From JAMWCX01 sp964352425 (GTDB lineage: Bacteria; Omnitrophota; Gorgyraeia; 2-01-FULL-45-10), in NCBI GenBank assembly GCA_964352425.1, contig CAYGRZ010000022.1:1-25626 (forward strand): a stretch of 25,626 bases of DNA, read 5' to 3'. Under the pieces are notes generated by a model, which did no database searches, was not told the origin of the DNA, and saw nothing but the letters and a program-made list of their open reading frames with translations. Shown here one piece after another: positions 1-7,665 of this stretch. The stretch's first letter is position 1. Every line of letters starts with the position of its first letter. The translations under genes and the position numbers were made by a program.

Positions 1-13
1 GGGCTTGCTCCTC

Positions 14-1003
14 CTACTTCATCCAGGGCATCATTTTTCTAAGGTCCTGCCCGACCTTCTCTATCGGATGATTATCCCCGTCCTTGAGCAGCTTGTTGAA
101 ATTCGGCCTGCCCAGCTCATTCTCCTTGATCCACTCCCTGGCGAACTTGCCGGAGACGATCTCTTTGAGCATCTTCTGCATGGCCTTGCGCGTCTTGCCG
201 GTGATGATGCGCTTGCCCCGCGATATATCGCCCCAGCAGGCCGTATTGGAGACCCCGCGCCTCATGCCGCTGATGCCCCTCTCCTGGATGAGGTCGGTGA
301 TGAGTTTGAGCTCATGCAGGACCTCGAAGTACGCTATCTCGGGCTGGTAACCGCCCGCAACGAGCGTATCGAAACCCGCCATGATGAGCTCGCTCGCCCC
401 GCCGCAGAGCACCGCCTGTTCGCCGAAGAGGTCGGTCTCGGTCTCTTCGGGGAATGTTGTTTCGATGACGCCGGCGCGCGTGCCGCCAATGGCCTTCGCG
501 TACGCGAGCGCGATCTTCATGGCATTGCCCGTCGCGTCCTGGTGCACGGCGACGAGGCACGGAACGCCCTTACCCTCTTCGTACATCTTGCGCACCAAGG
601 CGCCCGGCCCTTTCGGAGCGACCATGATGACGTCGATCTTCTTTGACGGCTTTATCTGCTTAAAGCGGATATTGAAGCCGTGCGAAAAGAGGAGGGCCTT
701 GCCCTTCGTCATATTCTTGGCTATGGAATCTTTATACACCTTGGCCTGGACGTGGTCTTCGGTCAATATCTGGACGATGTCGGCCTGCTTCGAAGCCTCG
801 TCCGCCGGGACGGGGTTGAACCCGTCTTGCTTTGCCTGCTCGAAATTTTTTGAGCTCGGCAGCTCGCTCACGATAACGTCCACGCCGGAATCCCTCAAAT
901 TGAGGCTCTGCCCGCGGCCCTGGATACCGTATCCGATGACCGCTACCTTCTTGCCTTTCAGAAGGTCGAGATCCGCGTCCTTGTCATAGTAGATCTTTGC
1001 CAT
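14..1003 (-). CDS. ilvC: Ketol-acid reductoisomerase (class I)
   Basis: This enzyme makes 2,3-dihydroxy-isovalerate (or 3-methylvalerate) from acetohydroxy acids, the second step of Val/Ile synthesis in the cytoplasm. The chosen ATG at 1003 has an AAGGAG 8 bp upstream and begins MAKIYYDKDADL. An in-frame ATG ten codons upstream has no such support. The product is 329 aa, the usual class I length. The Rossmann motif GYGIQG is at residues 24-29, SHGFNI around His108, and the Mg-binding motif DLFGEQ has Asp191 and Glu195. The loop after strand beta-2 reads SELPSSKNF (46-54), without the Arg/Ser pair typical of NADPH-binding forms, so NADH preference is possible (inference). It is the last gene of ilvDBNC in this window, 49 bp after ilvN. 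The stop lies 14 bp from the window edge, so further leu/ilv genes could follow. Confidence 0.97.
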   Translation of the reverse strand: MAKIYYDKDADLDLLKGKKVAVIGYGIQGRGQSLNLRDSGVDVIVSELPSSKNFEQAKQDGFNPVPADEASKQADIVQILTEDHVQAKVYKDSIAKNMTKGKALLFSHGFNIRFKQIKPSKKIDVIMVAPKGPGALVRKMYEEGKGVPCLVAVHQDATGNAMKIALAYAKAIGGTRAGVIETTFPEETETDLFGEQAVLCGGASELIMAGFDTLVAGGYQPEIAYFEVLHELKLITDLIQERGISGMRRGVSNTACWGDISRGKRIITGKTRKAMQKMLKEIVSGKFAREWIKENELGRPNFNKLLKDGDNHPIEKVGQDLRKMMPWMK

Positions 1004-1052
1004 TTTTGCTGCTCCTTTCAAATTTGCGTGCAAACTTAATCCTTCGCACTAT

Positions 1053-1568
1053 TTACTCATTCACCTCGGGCTTACCGTCAGCCCTCAGTCCCCTGTCGCT
1101 CTTATCCATCGCGACCCTGCCGGTTCTCACCACCTCGATGATACCGAACGGCCGCAGGAGCTCGAGGAGCGTCTTCACCTTCGTCTGATCTCCCGTCGCC
1201 TCGACGCACAGCGACCTGGAGCCGGCGCTTTCTATCTTCGCGCCGCAAGACTCGACCGCCTCGAGGACCTGGCCCCTCGTCTTCGGCGTAATAGCCACCT
1301 TTACGAGGATAAGTTCCCTGTCGAGGAAATCGCCTTCCTTGTAATCGACGACCTTTATGACGTCGATCAGCTTATTGAGCTGCTTCTTTATCTGCTCGAG
1401 CGTCTTGTCGTCGCCTTCGGAGACGATCGTCATGCGGGAGACGGCCGGGTCTTCCGTCTCACCGACCGCGAGCGACGATATATTGTATCCCCGCGCGCTG
1501 AAGAGCCCGGATATACGGGCCAGGACGCCGAACTTATTCTCGACCAGCACTGAAATAGTGTGTCTCAT
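1053..1568 (-). CDS. ilvN: Acetolactate synthase small (regulatory) subunit
   Basis: This is the regulatory subunit of acetohydroxyacid synthase. In the family it binds valine through an N-terminal ACT domain and stimulates the catalytic subunit. The start MRHTISVLVENK at 1568 is the standard family N-terminus. The longer in-frame ORF upstream is only the shadow of ilvB. The ACT domain spans about residues 1-80 (FGVLARISGLFSARGYNI), followed by the ALS_ss C-terminal domain to about 155. The length of 171 aa is typical. The ATG overlaps the ilvB stop by 4 bp (ATGA, 1565-1568), so translation is probably coupled and subunit stoichiometry matched. The charged tail after residue 155 is not conserved as far as I can tell. 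I use ilvN; ilvH is an equivalent name. Confidence 0.96.
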   Translation of the reverse strand: MRHTISVLVENKFGVLARISGLFSARGYNISSLAVGETEDPAVSRMTIVSEGDDKTLEQIKKQLNKLIDVIKVVDYKEGDFLDRELILVKVAITPKTRGQVLEAVESCGAKIESAGSRSLCVEATGDQTKVKTLLELLRPFGIIEVVRTGRVAMDKSDRGLRADGKPEVNE

Positions 1569-3238
1569 GCCATACCGCCTATCATTCTGTTGATCGCCTC
1601 GCCCGCGGGAACCATCGGGAAGACGTTCTCCTCCTGCTCGACGCGGAAATCCATGAACACGGTGTTGTTTATCGCCAGCGCCTTTTCGATCGCGCCCCGC
1701 ACCTCTTCCTTCTTCGTGATCTTCATGCCCACCGCACCATAGCTCTCTGCGAGCTTCACGAAGTCGGGCTGCGTGCCCTCGAGGCACGTGTAGGAGTACC
1801 TCCTCTTATAGAAGAGTTCCTGCCACTGGCGCACCATCCCGAGGTAACAGTTGTTCAGGATCGCGACCTTGACCGGCAGCTTGTTCGCCACCGCGGTCGC
1901 CAGCTCCTGGATGTTCATCTGGATGGAACCGTCGCCGGCGATATCGAAGACCGGCACGCCGGGCCTGCCCAGCGCCGCGCCGATCGCGGCCGGGAAGCCG
2001 TATCCCATCGTCCCGAGGCCGCCGGACGAGAGCATCGTCCTGGGCTTAACGAATTTGTAATACTGCGCGGTCCACATCTGGTTCTGGCCGACCTCGGTGC
2101 AGATGATCGCCTCGCCTTTCGTCGCCTCGCAGATCTGCTCCACAACGTATTGCGGCCGCAAGGCCCCGTCGTCCTTATATTTGAGCGGATACGTCTTTTT
2201 CCATTCGGCGATCTGCTTGAGCCACGCCGCGGTATCGGGTTTCTTCACATATTTGATCAGCTCCTGCAGGACTGATCTCGCGTCGCCGACTATCGGGATA
2301 TCCACGTCGACCGTCTTCGACACGCTCGCGGGATCGATGTCAATATGGATGATCTTCGCATGCGGCGCGAACGCTTCAACTTTCCCCGTCACCCTGTCAT
2401 CGAATCTCGCGCCGACCGATATGATGAGGTCGCAGTCCATGATCGCGTGGTTGGCGTAGGCGGTGCCGTGCATGCCGAGCATCCCGAGGGAAAGCTCGTT
2501 CGTGCCGTCGAACGCCCCCAGTCCGAGGAGCGTCATCGTCACCGGGATCTCGTTCGTTATCGCGAGGCCCGTCACCTCTTCCGCGGCATTCGACAGTATG
2601 ACCCCGCCGCCGACATACAGGATCGGCTTCTTCGATTCGGATATCGCCTTTGCGGCCCTCTTGATCTGGCCGGGATGGCCCTCATACGTCGGCTTGTAGC
2701 CGCGTATCTCGACCTTTTCCGGATAATGAAATTCCAGCTCCTGCTGCTGTATATCGACCGGCAGGTCTATGAGGACGGGCCCCGGCCTTCCGGTCGAGGC
2801 TATATGAAATGCCTCTTTCACGATCCGCGCAAGGTCCTTGATGTCCTCGACGAGGTAGTTGTGCTTGGTGATGGGCCTGGTGATGCCGGTGATATCGGCC
2901 TCCTGGAAAGCATCGTTACCGATAAGGAACGACTTCACCTGCCCCGTGATCGCCACCATCGGTATCGAATCCATGTACGCCGTCGCGATGCCGGTGACGA
3001 GATTGGTCGCGCCCGGACCCGACGTCGCCAGGCAGACGCCGACCTTGCCGGTCGCGCGCGCGTAGCCGTCGGCCGCGTGTGCCGCCGCCTGCTCGTGCCG
3101 CGTCAGGATGAACTTTATCGGCGCGTCGTACAACGTATCGAAAATGGGCAGCACGACGCCGCCCGGATAGCCGAACATGACTTCGACGTTCTCTTTCTTC
3201 AGGCACTCGATCAGTATTTGCGCACCGTTTATTTTCAT
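1565..3238 (-). CDS. ilvB: Acetolactate synthase large (catalytic) subunit
   Basis: This ThDP- and FAD-dependent enzyme condenses pyruvate with pyruvate or 2-ketobutyrate, committing carbon to Val/Leu/Ile. The catalytic glutamate is in RHEQAAAHAADGYAR (Glu49). The ThDP/Mg motif starts GDGSIQMN at residues 435-442 and ends at NN (462-463). The three-domain TPP enzyme layout is complete at 557 aa. I chose ATG 3238 because AAGGTG lies 6 bp upstream. A GTG three codons earlier (3247) is possible but would overlap that ribosome-binding site. It follows ilvD after an inverted octamer repeat and overlaps ilvN by 4 bp. FAD is structural in this family, and close homologues such as glyoxylate carboligase are less likely given the linked ilvN. 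Confidence 0.97.
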   Translation of the reverse strand: MKINGAQILIECLKKENVEVMFGYPGGVVLPIFDTLYDAPIKFILTRHEQAAAHAADGYARATGKVGVCLATSGPGATNLVTGIATAYMDSIPMVAITGQVKSFLIGNDAFQEADITGITRPITKHNYLVEDIKDLARIVKEAFHIASTGRPGPVLIDLPVDIQQQELEFHYPEKVEIRGYKPTYEGHPGQIKRAAKAISESKKPILYVGGGVILSNAAEEVTGLAITNEIPVTMTLLGLGAFDGTNELSLGMLGMHGTAYANHAIMDCDLIISVGARFDDRVTGKVEAFAPHAKIIHIDIDPASVSKTVDVDIPIVGDARSVLQELIKYVKKPDTAAWLKQIAEWKKTYPLKYKDDGALRPQYVVEQICEATKGEAIICTEVGQNQMWTAQYYKFVKPRTMLSSGGLGTMGYGFPAAIGAALGRPGVPVFDIAGDGSIQMNIQELATAVANKLPVKVAILNNCYLGMVRQWQELFYKRRYSYTCLEGTQPDFVKLAESYGAVGMKITKKEEVRGAIEKALAINNTVFMDFRVEQEENVFPMVPAGEAINRMIGGMA

Positions 3239-3250
3239 CGTAAACACCTT

Positions 3251-3324
3251 GGTTAGGGTCTTAGGGTCGTGGGGTCTTAGGCTATATTTTTCTAAACCCT
3301 ATGACCCTACACTACTAAACCCTA
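3251..3324. repeat. Inverted array of 8-nt units (TTAGGGTC-like)
   Basis: The ilvD-ilvB gap is filled by a repeat. On the plus strand TTAGGGTC occurs twice in tandem, then GTGGGGTC and TTAGG. After an A/T-rich centre (about 3281-3293) come inverted copies (AAACCCTA, TGACCCTA, TAAACCCTA). The two arms can pair into an imperfect hairpin in the ilv mRNA. The first three bases of the last unit (3322-3324) are the ilvD stop codon TAG. There is no U-tract, so a mid-operon mRNA-processing or stabilising hairpin fits better than a full terminator (inference). Confidence 0.8.
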
Positions 3325-4977
3325 CGCCCCCAACACCGCTCCTTCACTCGCAGATCCCACCGCTTTCGCGTACCGCGCCAGATACCCTTCCGTTTCCTTC
3401 GGCTCGGGCGCCTTCCATTTCGCGAGGCGCTCTTGTATCTCGGCGGAGCTTACGCTCAGCTCGAGCTTCCTGGCCGCGATATCGATAATGATCTCATCGC
3501 CTTCCTGCACTATCGCGATCGGGCCGCCGGACTGCGCCTCAGGCGCGATATGGCCTATGCACGGCCCTTGCGTCCCGCCCGAGAACCGGCCGTCCGTGAT
3601 CAACGCAACGTCATCGGCGAGCCCCATGCCGACGATAGCCGCAGTCGGCGAGAGCATCTCCCGCATCCCTGGGCCGCCCTTCGGCCCTTCGTAGCGGATG
3701 ACCACGCAGTCGCCCTTCTTGATCTTGCCGGCCATGATCGCCTGCATTGCGAGCTCTTCCGAATCGAAGACGCGGCACTTGCCTTTGAATTTCATCATCG
3801 CCTCGGAGACCGCGGTCTGTTTTATGACCGCACCCTCAGGGGCGAGGTTACCCTTCAGGACCGCGATGCCGCCTTCCATATGGTAAGCATTCTTATAGTC
3901 GCGTATCACGTTCTCGTCGAGTATCTGGGCTTCGTTGGCGATCTGGCTTATGAGCTTGCCGCTCGAGGTCATGACGTCGCTCAGCTGGTTCTTCATGCGC
4001 TTCATGATGGCCGGGATGCCGCCGGCGGACTCGAGGTCCTCCATGAAATGCTCGCCGCCCGGTAATATATTCGTGATGTGCGGCGTCGCCTTCGATATCC
4101 TGTCGAACATCTCCAGCGGGATATCGACGCCGAACTCTTTGGCCACCGCCATGATGTGCAGGACCGTATTCGTCGAGCCGCCGAGCGCCATATCGACCTT
4201 GATGGCGTTCTCGAACGCCTCTTTGCGGCAGATGGTGCGGGGCAGGACGTTGCGCTTCACGAGACTCACTATCTTCTCGCCCGACTCCTGGGCGATCCTG
4301 TCTTTCTTCGCCGAGACCGCGAGAGCGGTCGCGCATCCGGGAACGCTCATCCCGAGAGCCTCGGTCACGCACGCCATCGAATTGGCCGTGTAGAGCCCCT
4401 GGCAGGAGCCCGCGCCGGGGCACGCGCACATCTCAAGCGATGCAAGCTCTTCCAGCGAGATATCGCCCTTCTTGCAGCGGCCGACCGCCTCGAACGTATC
4501 CTTGACCAGCGAAAGGCGCCTGCCTTTCAGGTTACCACTCAACATCGGCCCCGCAGTCACGACGATGGCCGGGACGTTGAGCCGACCGACTGCCATCAGC
4601 ATGCCGGGCGTGATCTTGTCGCAATTGGTGAGACACACGAGGCCGTCGAGGCAATGGGCCTTCATGACGCATTCTATCATATCGGCTATGAGCTCGCGCG
4701 AGGCCAGTGAATACCGCATCCCCGTATGGCCCATGGCGATGCCGTCACAGATACCGGGAACACCGAAGAGGAATGGGACACCGCCCCCTGCCGCTATACC
4801 GCGCTCGATGAAACGTTCCAGCCTCGGCATGTGGATATGGCCGGGGATGAGGTCCGTCCGCGAGGTGACAACGCCAATAAATGGCTTGGCCATGTCCTCT
4901 TTGGATATGCCGGTGGCATATAAGAGGCTGCGGGCACCCGCCCGTTCAATGCCTTTTTTGATCTTGTCGCTGCGCAT
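3322..4977 (-). CDS. ilvD: Dihydroxy-acid dehydratase
   Basis: This [Fe-S] enzyme dehydrates 2,3-dihydroxy acids to the 2-keto acids that are transaminated to valine and isoleucine. Cluster-ligand cysteines appear at the expected places: Cys77 in GVPGICDGIAMGH, Cys119 in LTNCDKITPGM, and Cys192 in GAGSCQGLYTANSM. The length of 551 aa matches the IlvD/Edd family. Edd (6-phosphogluconate dehydratase) is unlikely because the next genes are ilvB, ilvN and ilvC. The ATG at 4977 has AGGAG 8 bp upstream, and a promoter lies about 50 bp further up. It is the first gene of the ilv operon, and its stop codon is provided by the first bases of the following octamer repeat. Confidence 0.97.
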   Translation of the reverse strand: MRSDKIKKGIERAGARSLLYATGISKEDMAKPFIGVVTSRTDLIPGHIHMPRLERFIERGIAAGGGVPFLFGVPGICDGIAMGHTGMRYSLASRELIADMIECVMKAHCLDGLVCLTNCDKITPGMLMAVGRLNVPAIVVTAGPMLSGNLKGRRLSLVKDTFEAVGRCKKGDISLEELASLEMCACPGAGSCQGLYTANSMACVTEALGMSVPGCATALAVSAKKDRIAQESGEKIVSLVKRNVLPRTICRKEAFENAIKVDMALGGSTNTVLHIMAVAKEFGVDIPLEMFDRISKATPHITNILPGGEHFMEDLESAGGIPAIMKRMKNQLSDVMTSSGKLISQIANEAQILDENVIRDYKNAYHMEGGIAVLKGNLAPEGAVIKQTAVSEAMMKFKGKCRVFDSEELAMQAIMAGKIKKGDCVVIRYEGPKGGPGMREMLSPTAAIVGMGLADDVALITDGRFSGGTQGPCIGHIAPEAQSGGPIAIVQEGDEIIIDIAARKLELSVSSAEIQERLAKWKAPEPKETEGYLARYAKAVGSASEGAVLGA

Positions 4978-5033
4978 AAATCACTCTCCTGAATTTTGTC
5001 CTTTCTAAGGAACTATAATAGAATCGTCGTAAA

Positions 5034-5063
5034 ATTATAGTATAATATAGCCTATACTGTCAA
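5034..5063 (-). promoter_or_regulatory. Sigma-70 type promoter of the ilvDBNC operon
   Basis: On the minus strand a perfect TTGACA (5058-5063) is followed by 18 bp and a perfect TATAAT (5034-5039). The predicted start near 5027 leaves a leader of about 50 nt before the ilvD ATG. The leader holds only a small TCCTT/AAGGA hairpin. I see no leader peptide, T-box or riboswitch, so any amino-acid control must be by another mechanism. Confidence 0.75.
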
Positions 5064-5072
5064 ATGAATAAT

Positions 5073-5097
5073 CCCGCCCTCCTGCAATAAGGGCGGG
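5073..5097 (-). terminator. Hairpin, second of two at the alr end
   Basis: The 8-bp perfect stem CCCGCCCT/AGGGCGGG has a 9-nt loop. Downstream on the minus strand the sequence is only moderately T-rich (ATTATTCATTT) and runs straight into the -35 box of the ilv promoter. It may act as a back-up terminator or as an insulator between the alr and ilv units. Confidence 0.5.
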
Positions 5098-5100
5098 ACA

Positions 5101-5134
5101 TAAAACAAGCCCCTATTGAGTTAACAATAGGGGC
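5101..5134 (-). terminator. Rho-independent terminator after alr (bidirectional shape)
   Basis: The 10-bp perfect stem GCCCCTATTG/CAATAGGGGC (5109-5118 and 5125-5134) encloses a 6-nt loop. Read on the minus strand it is followed by TTGTTTTA. Read on the plus strand it is followed by CTTTTTCT, so it could stop transcription both ways. It closes the long unit that ends with alr. The whole 4978-5196 gap is accounted for by this hairpin, the second hairpin, the ilv promoter and the ilvD leader. Confidence 0.85.
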
Positions 5135-5196
5135 CTTTTTCTAACTAACTGTATTTACAATGGTTACAACGCTCTGAGGACCTCCGCCTCCATCTT

Positions 5197-6351
5197 TTAG
5201 TACTTGTAGACGCGAGGGACGCGGTTGGAGATGCCGCAGACGACTTCGTAGGCTATGGATTCTGCCAGGCGGGCGAGGTTTTCTGCCCTGATCTCGTCAA
5301 GGCCCTGCTTGCCGATAAGGACGACTTCGTCGCCCACCTTGACGCCGCTTATCGAGCCAAGGTCTATCATGGTCTGGTCCATCGTGACCTTGCCGATGAC
5401 GCGGGCGCGCTGGCCCTTGACGAGGACCTCCCCTTTATTGGAGAGCTTCCTGCCGTAACCATCCGCGTAGCCTATCGGGAGGGTGGCGATGCGCGTCTGT
5501 TTCTGCGTTATGAAGGTCCGGCCGTAGCTGATGGCGCGGCCGGGAGGGGCGTCCTTTATGAAGACGATCTTCGTCTTTAAAGAAAGGGCGGGTTTTAATT
5601 TTATCAGTTTCGGGAACGTGTGCTTGGGATACATGCCGTAGATGATGAGCCCGGGCCGGACAAGGTTCAAATGCGAGCGCTTGAAATCGACGGTCGCGAT
5701 GGAATTGGCCGCGTGTTTCAAGGGTATCTTAATCCAGTTCTTCTCCAGCTCCGAGAGGAGCTTCTCGAACGCTTCGATCTGGTAGGTGGTAAAGAAGTCG
5801 TCGCGGCCGGCGCTCGAGAAGTGCGTGTAGATGCCTTCGAGGGTAACCCCCTTCTCGGCAGAAACCTTCTTCACAAAGGCAAGCGCTTCTTCGTGCCAGA
5901 CGCCGACGCGGCCCATCCCCGTGTCGACCTTGATGTGGACCTTGAGCCTGCGGCCGTCTTTAGTCTCCTGTCTGATCGCGTCAAGGAGGTCATCGCCGCA
6001 GAGGGTGAGCGTGATATCTTTCGCGACCGCGACGCCCACCTCGCCCGGCAGTACCGAGCCTAAGATGAGCACCGGCGCCGTTATGCCATGGTCGCGCAGG
6101 CGCACCGCCTCGTCCGTCGTGGCGACACCGAGGTAATCGACCCCGGCGCGCTCGAGGACGCTCGATACCTCGACGGTACCGTGGCCGTAGGCATTCGCCT
6201 TGACGACGGCCATGATATGGATGTCCTTGCCGACCGTCTTACGCACCTGGCGGTAATTATATTCTATCGCCTTCAGATCTATTTCCGCCCACGTCGGGCG
6301 GTGGTGCGTGTGGATGACGCCGCTGCGTGTGGTGACTGCCAGTTCTTGCAT
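5197..6351 (-). CDS. alr: Alanine racemase
   Basis: This PLP enzyme interconverts L- and D-alanine and supplies D-Ala for peptidoglycan, which implies a walled cell. Lys51 in VVKANAYGHG is the PLP-binding residue, and Tyr276 in GRAISYGRTF is the second catalytic base. The TIM-barrel N-terminal domain and beta-rich C-terminal domain are both present in 384 aa, a normal length. The ATG at 6351 follows the tsaB stop by 2 bp, and GGGAAG inside the tsaB end can serve as its ribosome-binding site. About 18 residues precede the conserved PTWAEIDL, slightly long, so a later start is not excluded. It is the last gene of its unit and is followed by a strong hairpin terminator. Confidence 0.96.
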   Translation of the reverse strand: MQELAVTTRSGVIHTHHRPTWAEIDLKAIEYNYRQVRKTVGKDIHIMAVVKANAYGHGTVEVSSVLERAGVDYLGVATTDEAVRLRDHGITAPVLILGSVLPGEVGVAVAKDITLTLCGDDLLDAIRQETKDGRRLKVHIKVDTGMGRVGVWHEEALAFVKKVSAEKGVTLEGIYTHFSSAGRDDFFTTYQIEAFEKLLSELEKNWIKIPLKHAANSIATVDFKRSHLNLVRPGLIIYGMYPKHTFPKLIKLKPALSLKTKIVFIKDAPPGRAISYGRTFITQKQTRIATLPIGYADGYGRKLSNKGEVLVKGQRARVIGKVTMDQTMIDLGSISGVKVGDEVVLIGKQGLDEIRAENLARLAESIAYEVVCGISNRVPRVYKY

Positions 6352-6353
6352 CG

Positions 6354-7022
6354 TTATCTTCCCGTAATATCACATTCGCGTGAATATAAATACAGCGGCT
6401 CGAGGTCCTCGACGCTTACGAACTTCTTTCTGTTAACATACCCGAGGCCGAGAGCGCCGACGGCTTCCGGTTTCGGATGCCAGGACAGCGTCGCGACCTT
6501 CGCGCCGGGACGCATCGCCGCGGCGCGCTCCGCGAAATCGCCTAAAAAGGCTATCCTCTCGTAGCGTTCCAGTTTATTCAGAAGATCCGGAAGCGGAAGG
6601 AGCAGGTACTTCGAAAGTTTCCTGACCGTCTGGCCGTCCGAGCGGTAGATGCACGCATAGACCTTGCCTTTGCGCGCGTCCAGTACCGTACATAGTATAC
6701 CACAAATTCTGCGTCCGTTCTCGGCTATGGCGTCCAGCGTCGGCACGGCCACGATCGGCGCCTTCGTCACAAAGGCCAGTCCTTTGATCGTCGCCACACC
6801 GATGCGCAGGCCCGTGAACGAGCCCGGCCCGACGCTCACGGCAAATACGCCTATCTTCGCGAGGCCCAGGCGCGCTTGTGTAAGGCATGAGTCTATCGTC
6901 GGCATGAGGAGGCTCGAATGGCTGCGCGGCACCTTCCTGTGGACGCGCGAAAGCACCTTCCGGCCGTCCATGACGGCGACGCTCAGGTAATCGGTTGAAG
7001 TATCTATGGCGAGTAACTTCAT
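6354..7022 (-). CDS. tsaB: tRNA t6A synthesis protein TsaB
   Basis: TsaB is the non-catalytic partner of TsaD in the TsaBDE complex, which puts threonylcarbamoyl on A37 of ANN-decoding tRNAs. It belongs to the actin-like ASKHA fold. The N-terminus MKLLAIDTSTDYLSVAV and the segment VSVGPGSFTGLRIG (about 64-77) are family hallmarks, and the length of 222 aa is normal. Its partner gene tsaE lies directly upstream, which supports the assignment. tsaD is not in the window. No convincing ribosome-binding site precedes the ATG at 7022, because the region just upstream is an AT-rich heptamer repeat. Translation may depend on coupling or on low structure. Confidence 0.95.
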   Translation of the reverse strand: MKLLAIDTSTDYLSVAVMDGRKVLSRVHRKVPRSHSSLLMPTIDSCLTQARLGLAKIGVFAVSVGPGSFTGLRIGVATIKGLAFVTKAPIVAVPTLDAIAENGRRICGILCTVLDARKGKVYACIYRSDGQTVRKLSKYLLLPLPDLLNKLERYERIAFLGDFAERAAAMRPGAKVATLSWHPKPEAVGALGLGYVNRKKFVSVEDLEPLYLYSRECDITGR

Positions 7023-7030
7023 ATATCGTT

Positions 7031-7147
7031 AAGGTACAAATTACAAAGTACAAACAAAGAACAAAGTCGAAATTGCAACAGTCAAAACGTTTTGACTTTG
7101 TAGTTTTGACTTTGTCTGTAATTTGTTCTTTGTATTCTGTTCTTTGG
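7031..7147. repeat. AT-rich inverted heptamer array (ACAAAGT family), copy 1
   Basis: On the plus strand the units GTACAAA, TTACAAA, GTACAAA, CAAAGAA and CAAAGTC follow each other with a 7-nt period (7034-7068). After a central TTTTGACTTTG-containing stretch, the opposite arm (about 7110-7147) carries the same units in inverted orientation. Two related palindromic pieces GTCAAAACGTTTTGAC (7081-7096) form the core. The element sits between tsaE and tsaB and extends into the 3' end of tsaE. A second copy with matching unit order lies at 21728-21850, before metG. Confidence 0.85.
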
Positions 7148-7558
7148 CTTATATTTTATTTCTATTTTTCTGCTATTCTCTCCCACAACCGCTAACGTGA
7201 CCTCTATATATTTCTGCGGTAATAGCTTCCTGATCTTGTCCGCCCATTCTATCACGGTGACGCCGTCCCCGTAAAAATACTCTTCGTAGCTTTCCGCGTC
7301 GAGGATATTCGTCGTAGTAAGGCGGTACAGGTCGAAATGGTACAGCGGGAGCCTGCCCTTGTACTCCTTGATCAGGACGAAGGTCGGGCTGTTGACATAC
7401 CGCGGATTCTTCACGCCGAGGCCTTTGGCGATCCCCTTCGTGAACACCGTCTTGCCTGCGCCCAGATTTCCGACGAGCGCGACGACATCACCGCGTTTCA
7501 GCGTCTTCGCAAGCCGCGCGCCCGTCTCTATCGTCTCTTCAACGCTCTTTGATATCAT
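7082..7558 (-). CDS. tsaE: tRNA t6A synthesis ATPase TsaE
   Basis: TsaE is the P-loop ATPase that drives turnover of the TsaB-TsaD complex in t6A modification. The Walker A motif GNLGAGKT is at residues 30-37, followed by SPTFVLIKEY, YHFDLYRL and VIEWADKI, all typical of the family. I start at ATG 7558 (MISKSVEET), giving 158 aa. An 18-codon longer ORF lies entirely in the upstream repeat and is unlikely. The last 20 or so residues (after KIEIKYK) are encoded by the ACAAAGT-family repeat and are basic and polar, so they look like read-through into the repeat and not family sequence. No clear ribosome-binding site is visible for this start. Confidence 0.93.
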   Translation of the reverse strand: MISKSVEETIETGARLAKTLKRGDVVALVGNLGAGKTVFTKGIAKGLGVKNPRYVNSPTFVLIKEYKGRLPLYHFDLYRLTTTNILDAESYEEYFYGDGVTVIEWADKIRKLLPQKYIEVTLAVVGENSRKIEIKYKPKNRIQRTNYRQSQNYKVKTF

Positions 7559-7569
7559 AATAGATAATA

Positions 7570-7664
7570 CTGAATGACAAATGTCAAAGCACAAATAACA
7601 ATTGAATAACAAAGTTTTAAAATTTAAACTTGTTTTGTCATTCGGATTTTGTCATTTGACATTG
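7570..7664. repeat. AT-rich inverted heptamer array (AAATGAC family)
   Basis: The thiL-tsaE gap shows plus-strand units GAATGAC, AAATGTC, AAAGCAC and AAATAAC. On the minus strand from the other side come CAATGTC, AAATGAC, AAAATCC, GAATGAC and AAAACAA, again with a 7-nt period. The arms are inverted around the A/T palindrome near 7615-7629. It occupies almost the entire gap and abuts the thiL stop codon. It is distinct in sequence from the ACAAAGT family but has the same architecture. Confidence 0.75.
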
Positions 7665-7665
7665 A

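Noticed and set aside
5..1188. Long plus-strand ORFs opposite ilvC and ilvN
   Set aside because: They are antisense frames of clearly recognisable minus-strand genes, have no family resemblance, and arise from the GC-biased codon usage. The same holds for all other plus-strand ORFs in the window.
3251..3310. TTAGGG units resembling telomeric repeats
   Set aside because: The unit is 8 nt (TTAGGGTC), inverted on the other side, and lies inside a bacterial operon. The telomere resemblance is coincidental.
3322..4977. 6-phosphogluconate dehydratase (edd) instead of ilvD
   Set aside because: Same superfamily, but the length, cluster motifs and the immediate ilvB-ilvN-ilvC neighbours favour dihydroxy-acid dehydratase.
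7559..7590. Promoter with TTGACA just before tsaE
   Set aside because: A TTGACA occurs on the minus strand inside the repeat, but the only TATTAT at an acceptable distance overlaps the start codon, and its spacer of about 19 bp is poor.
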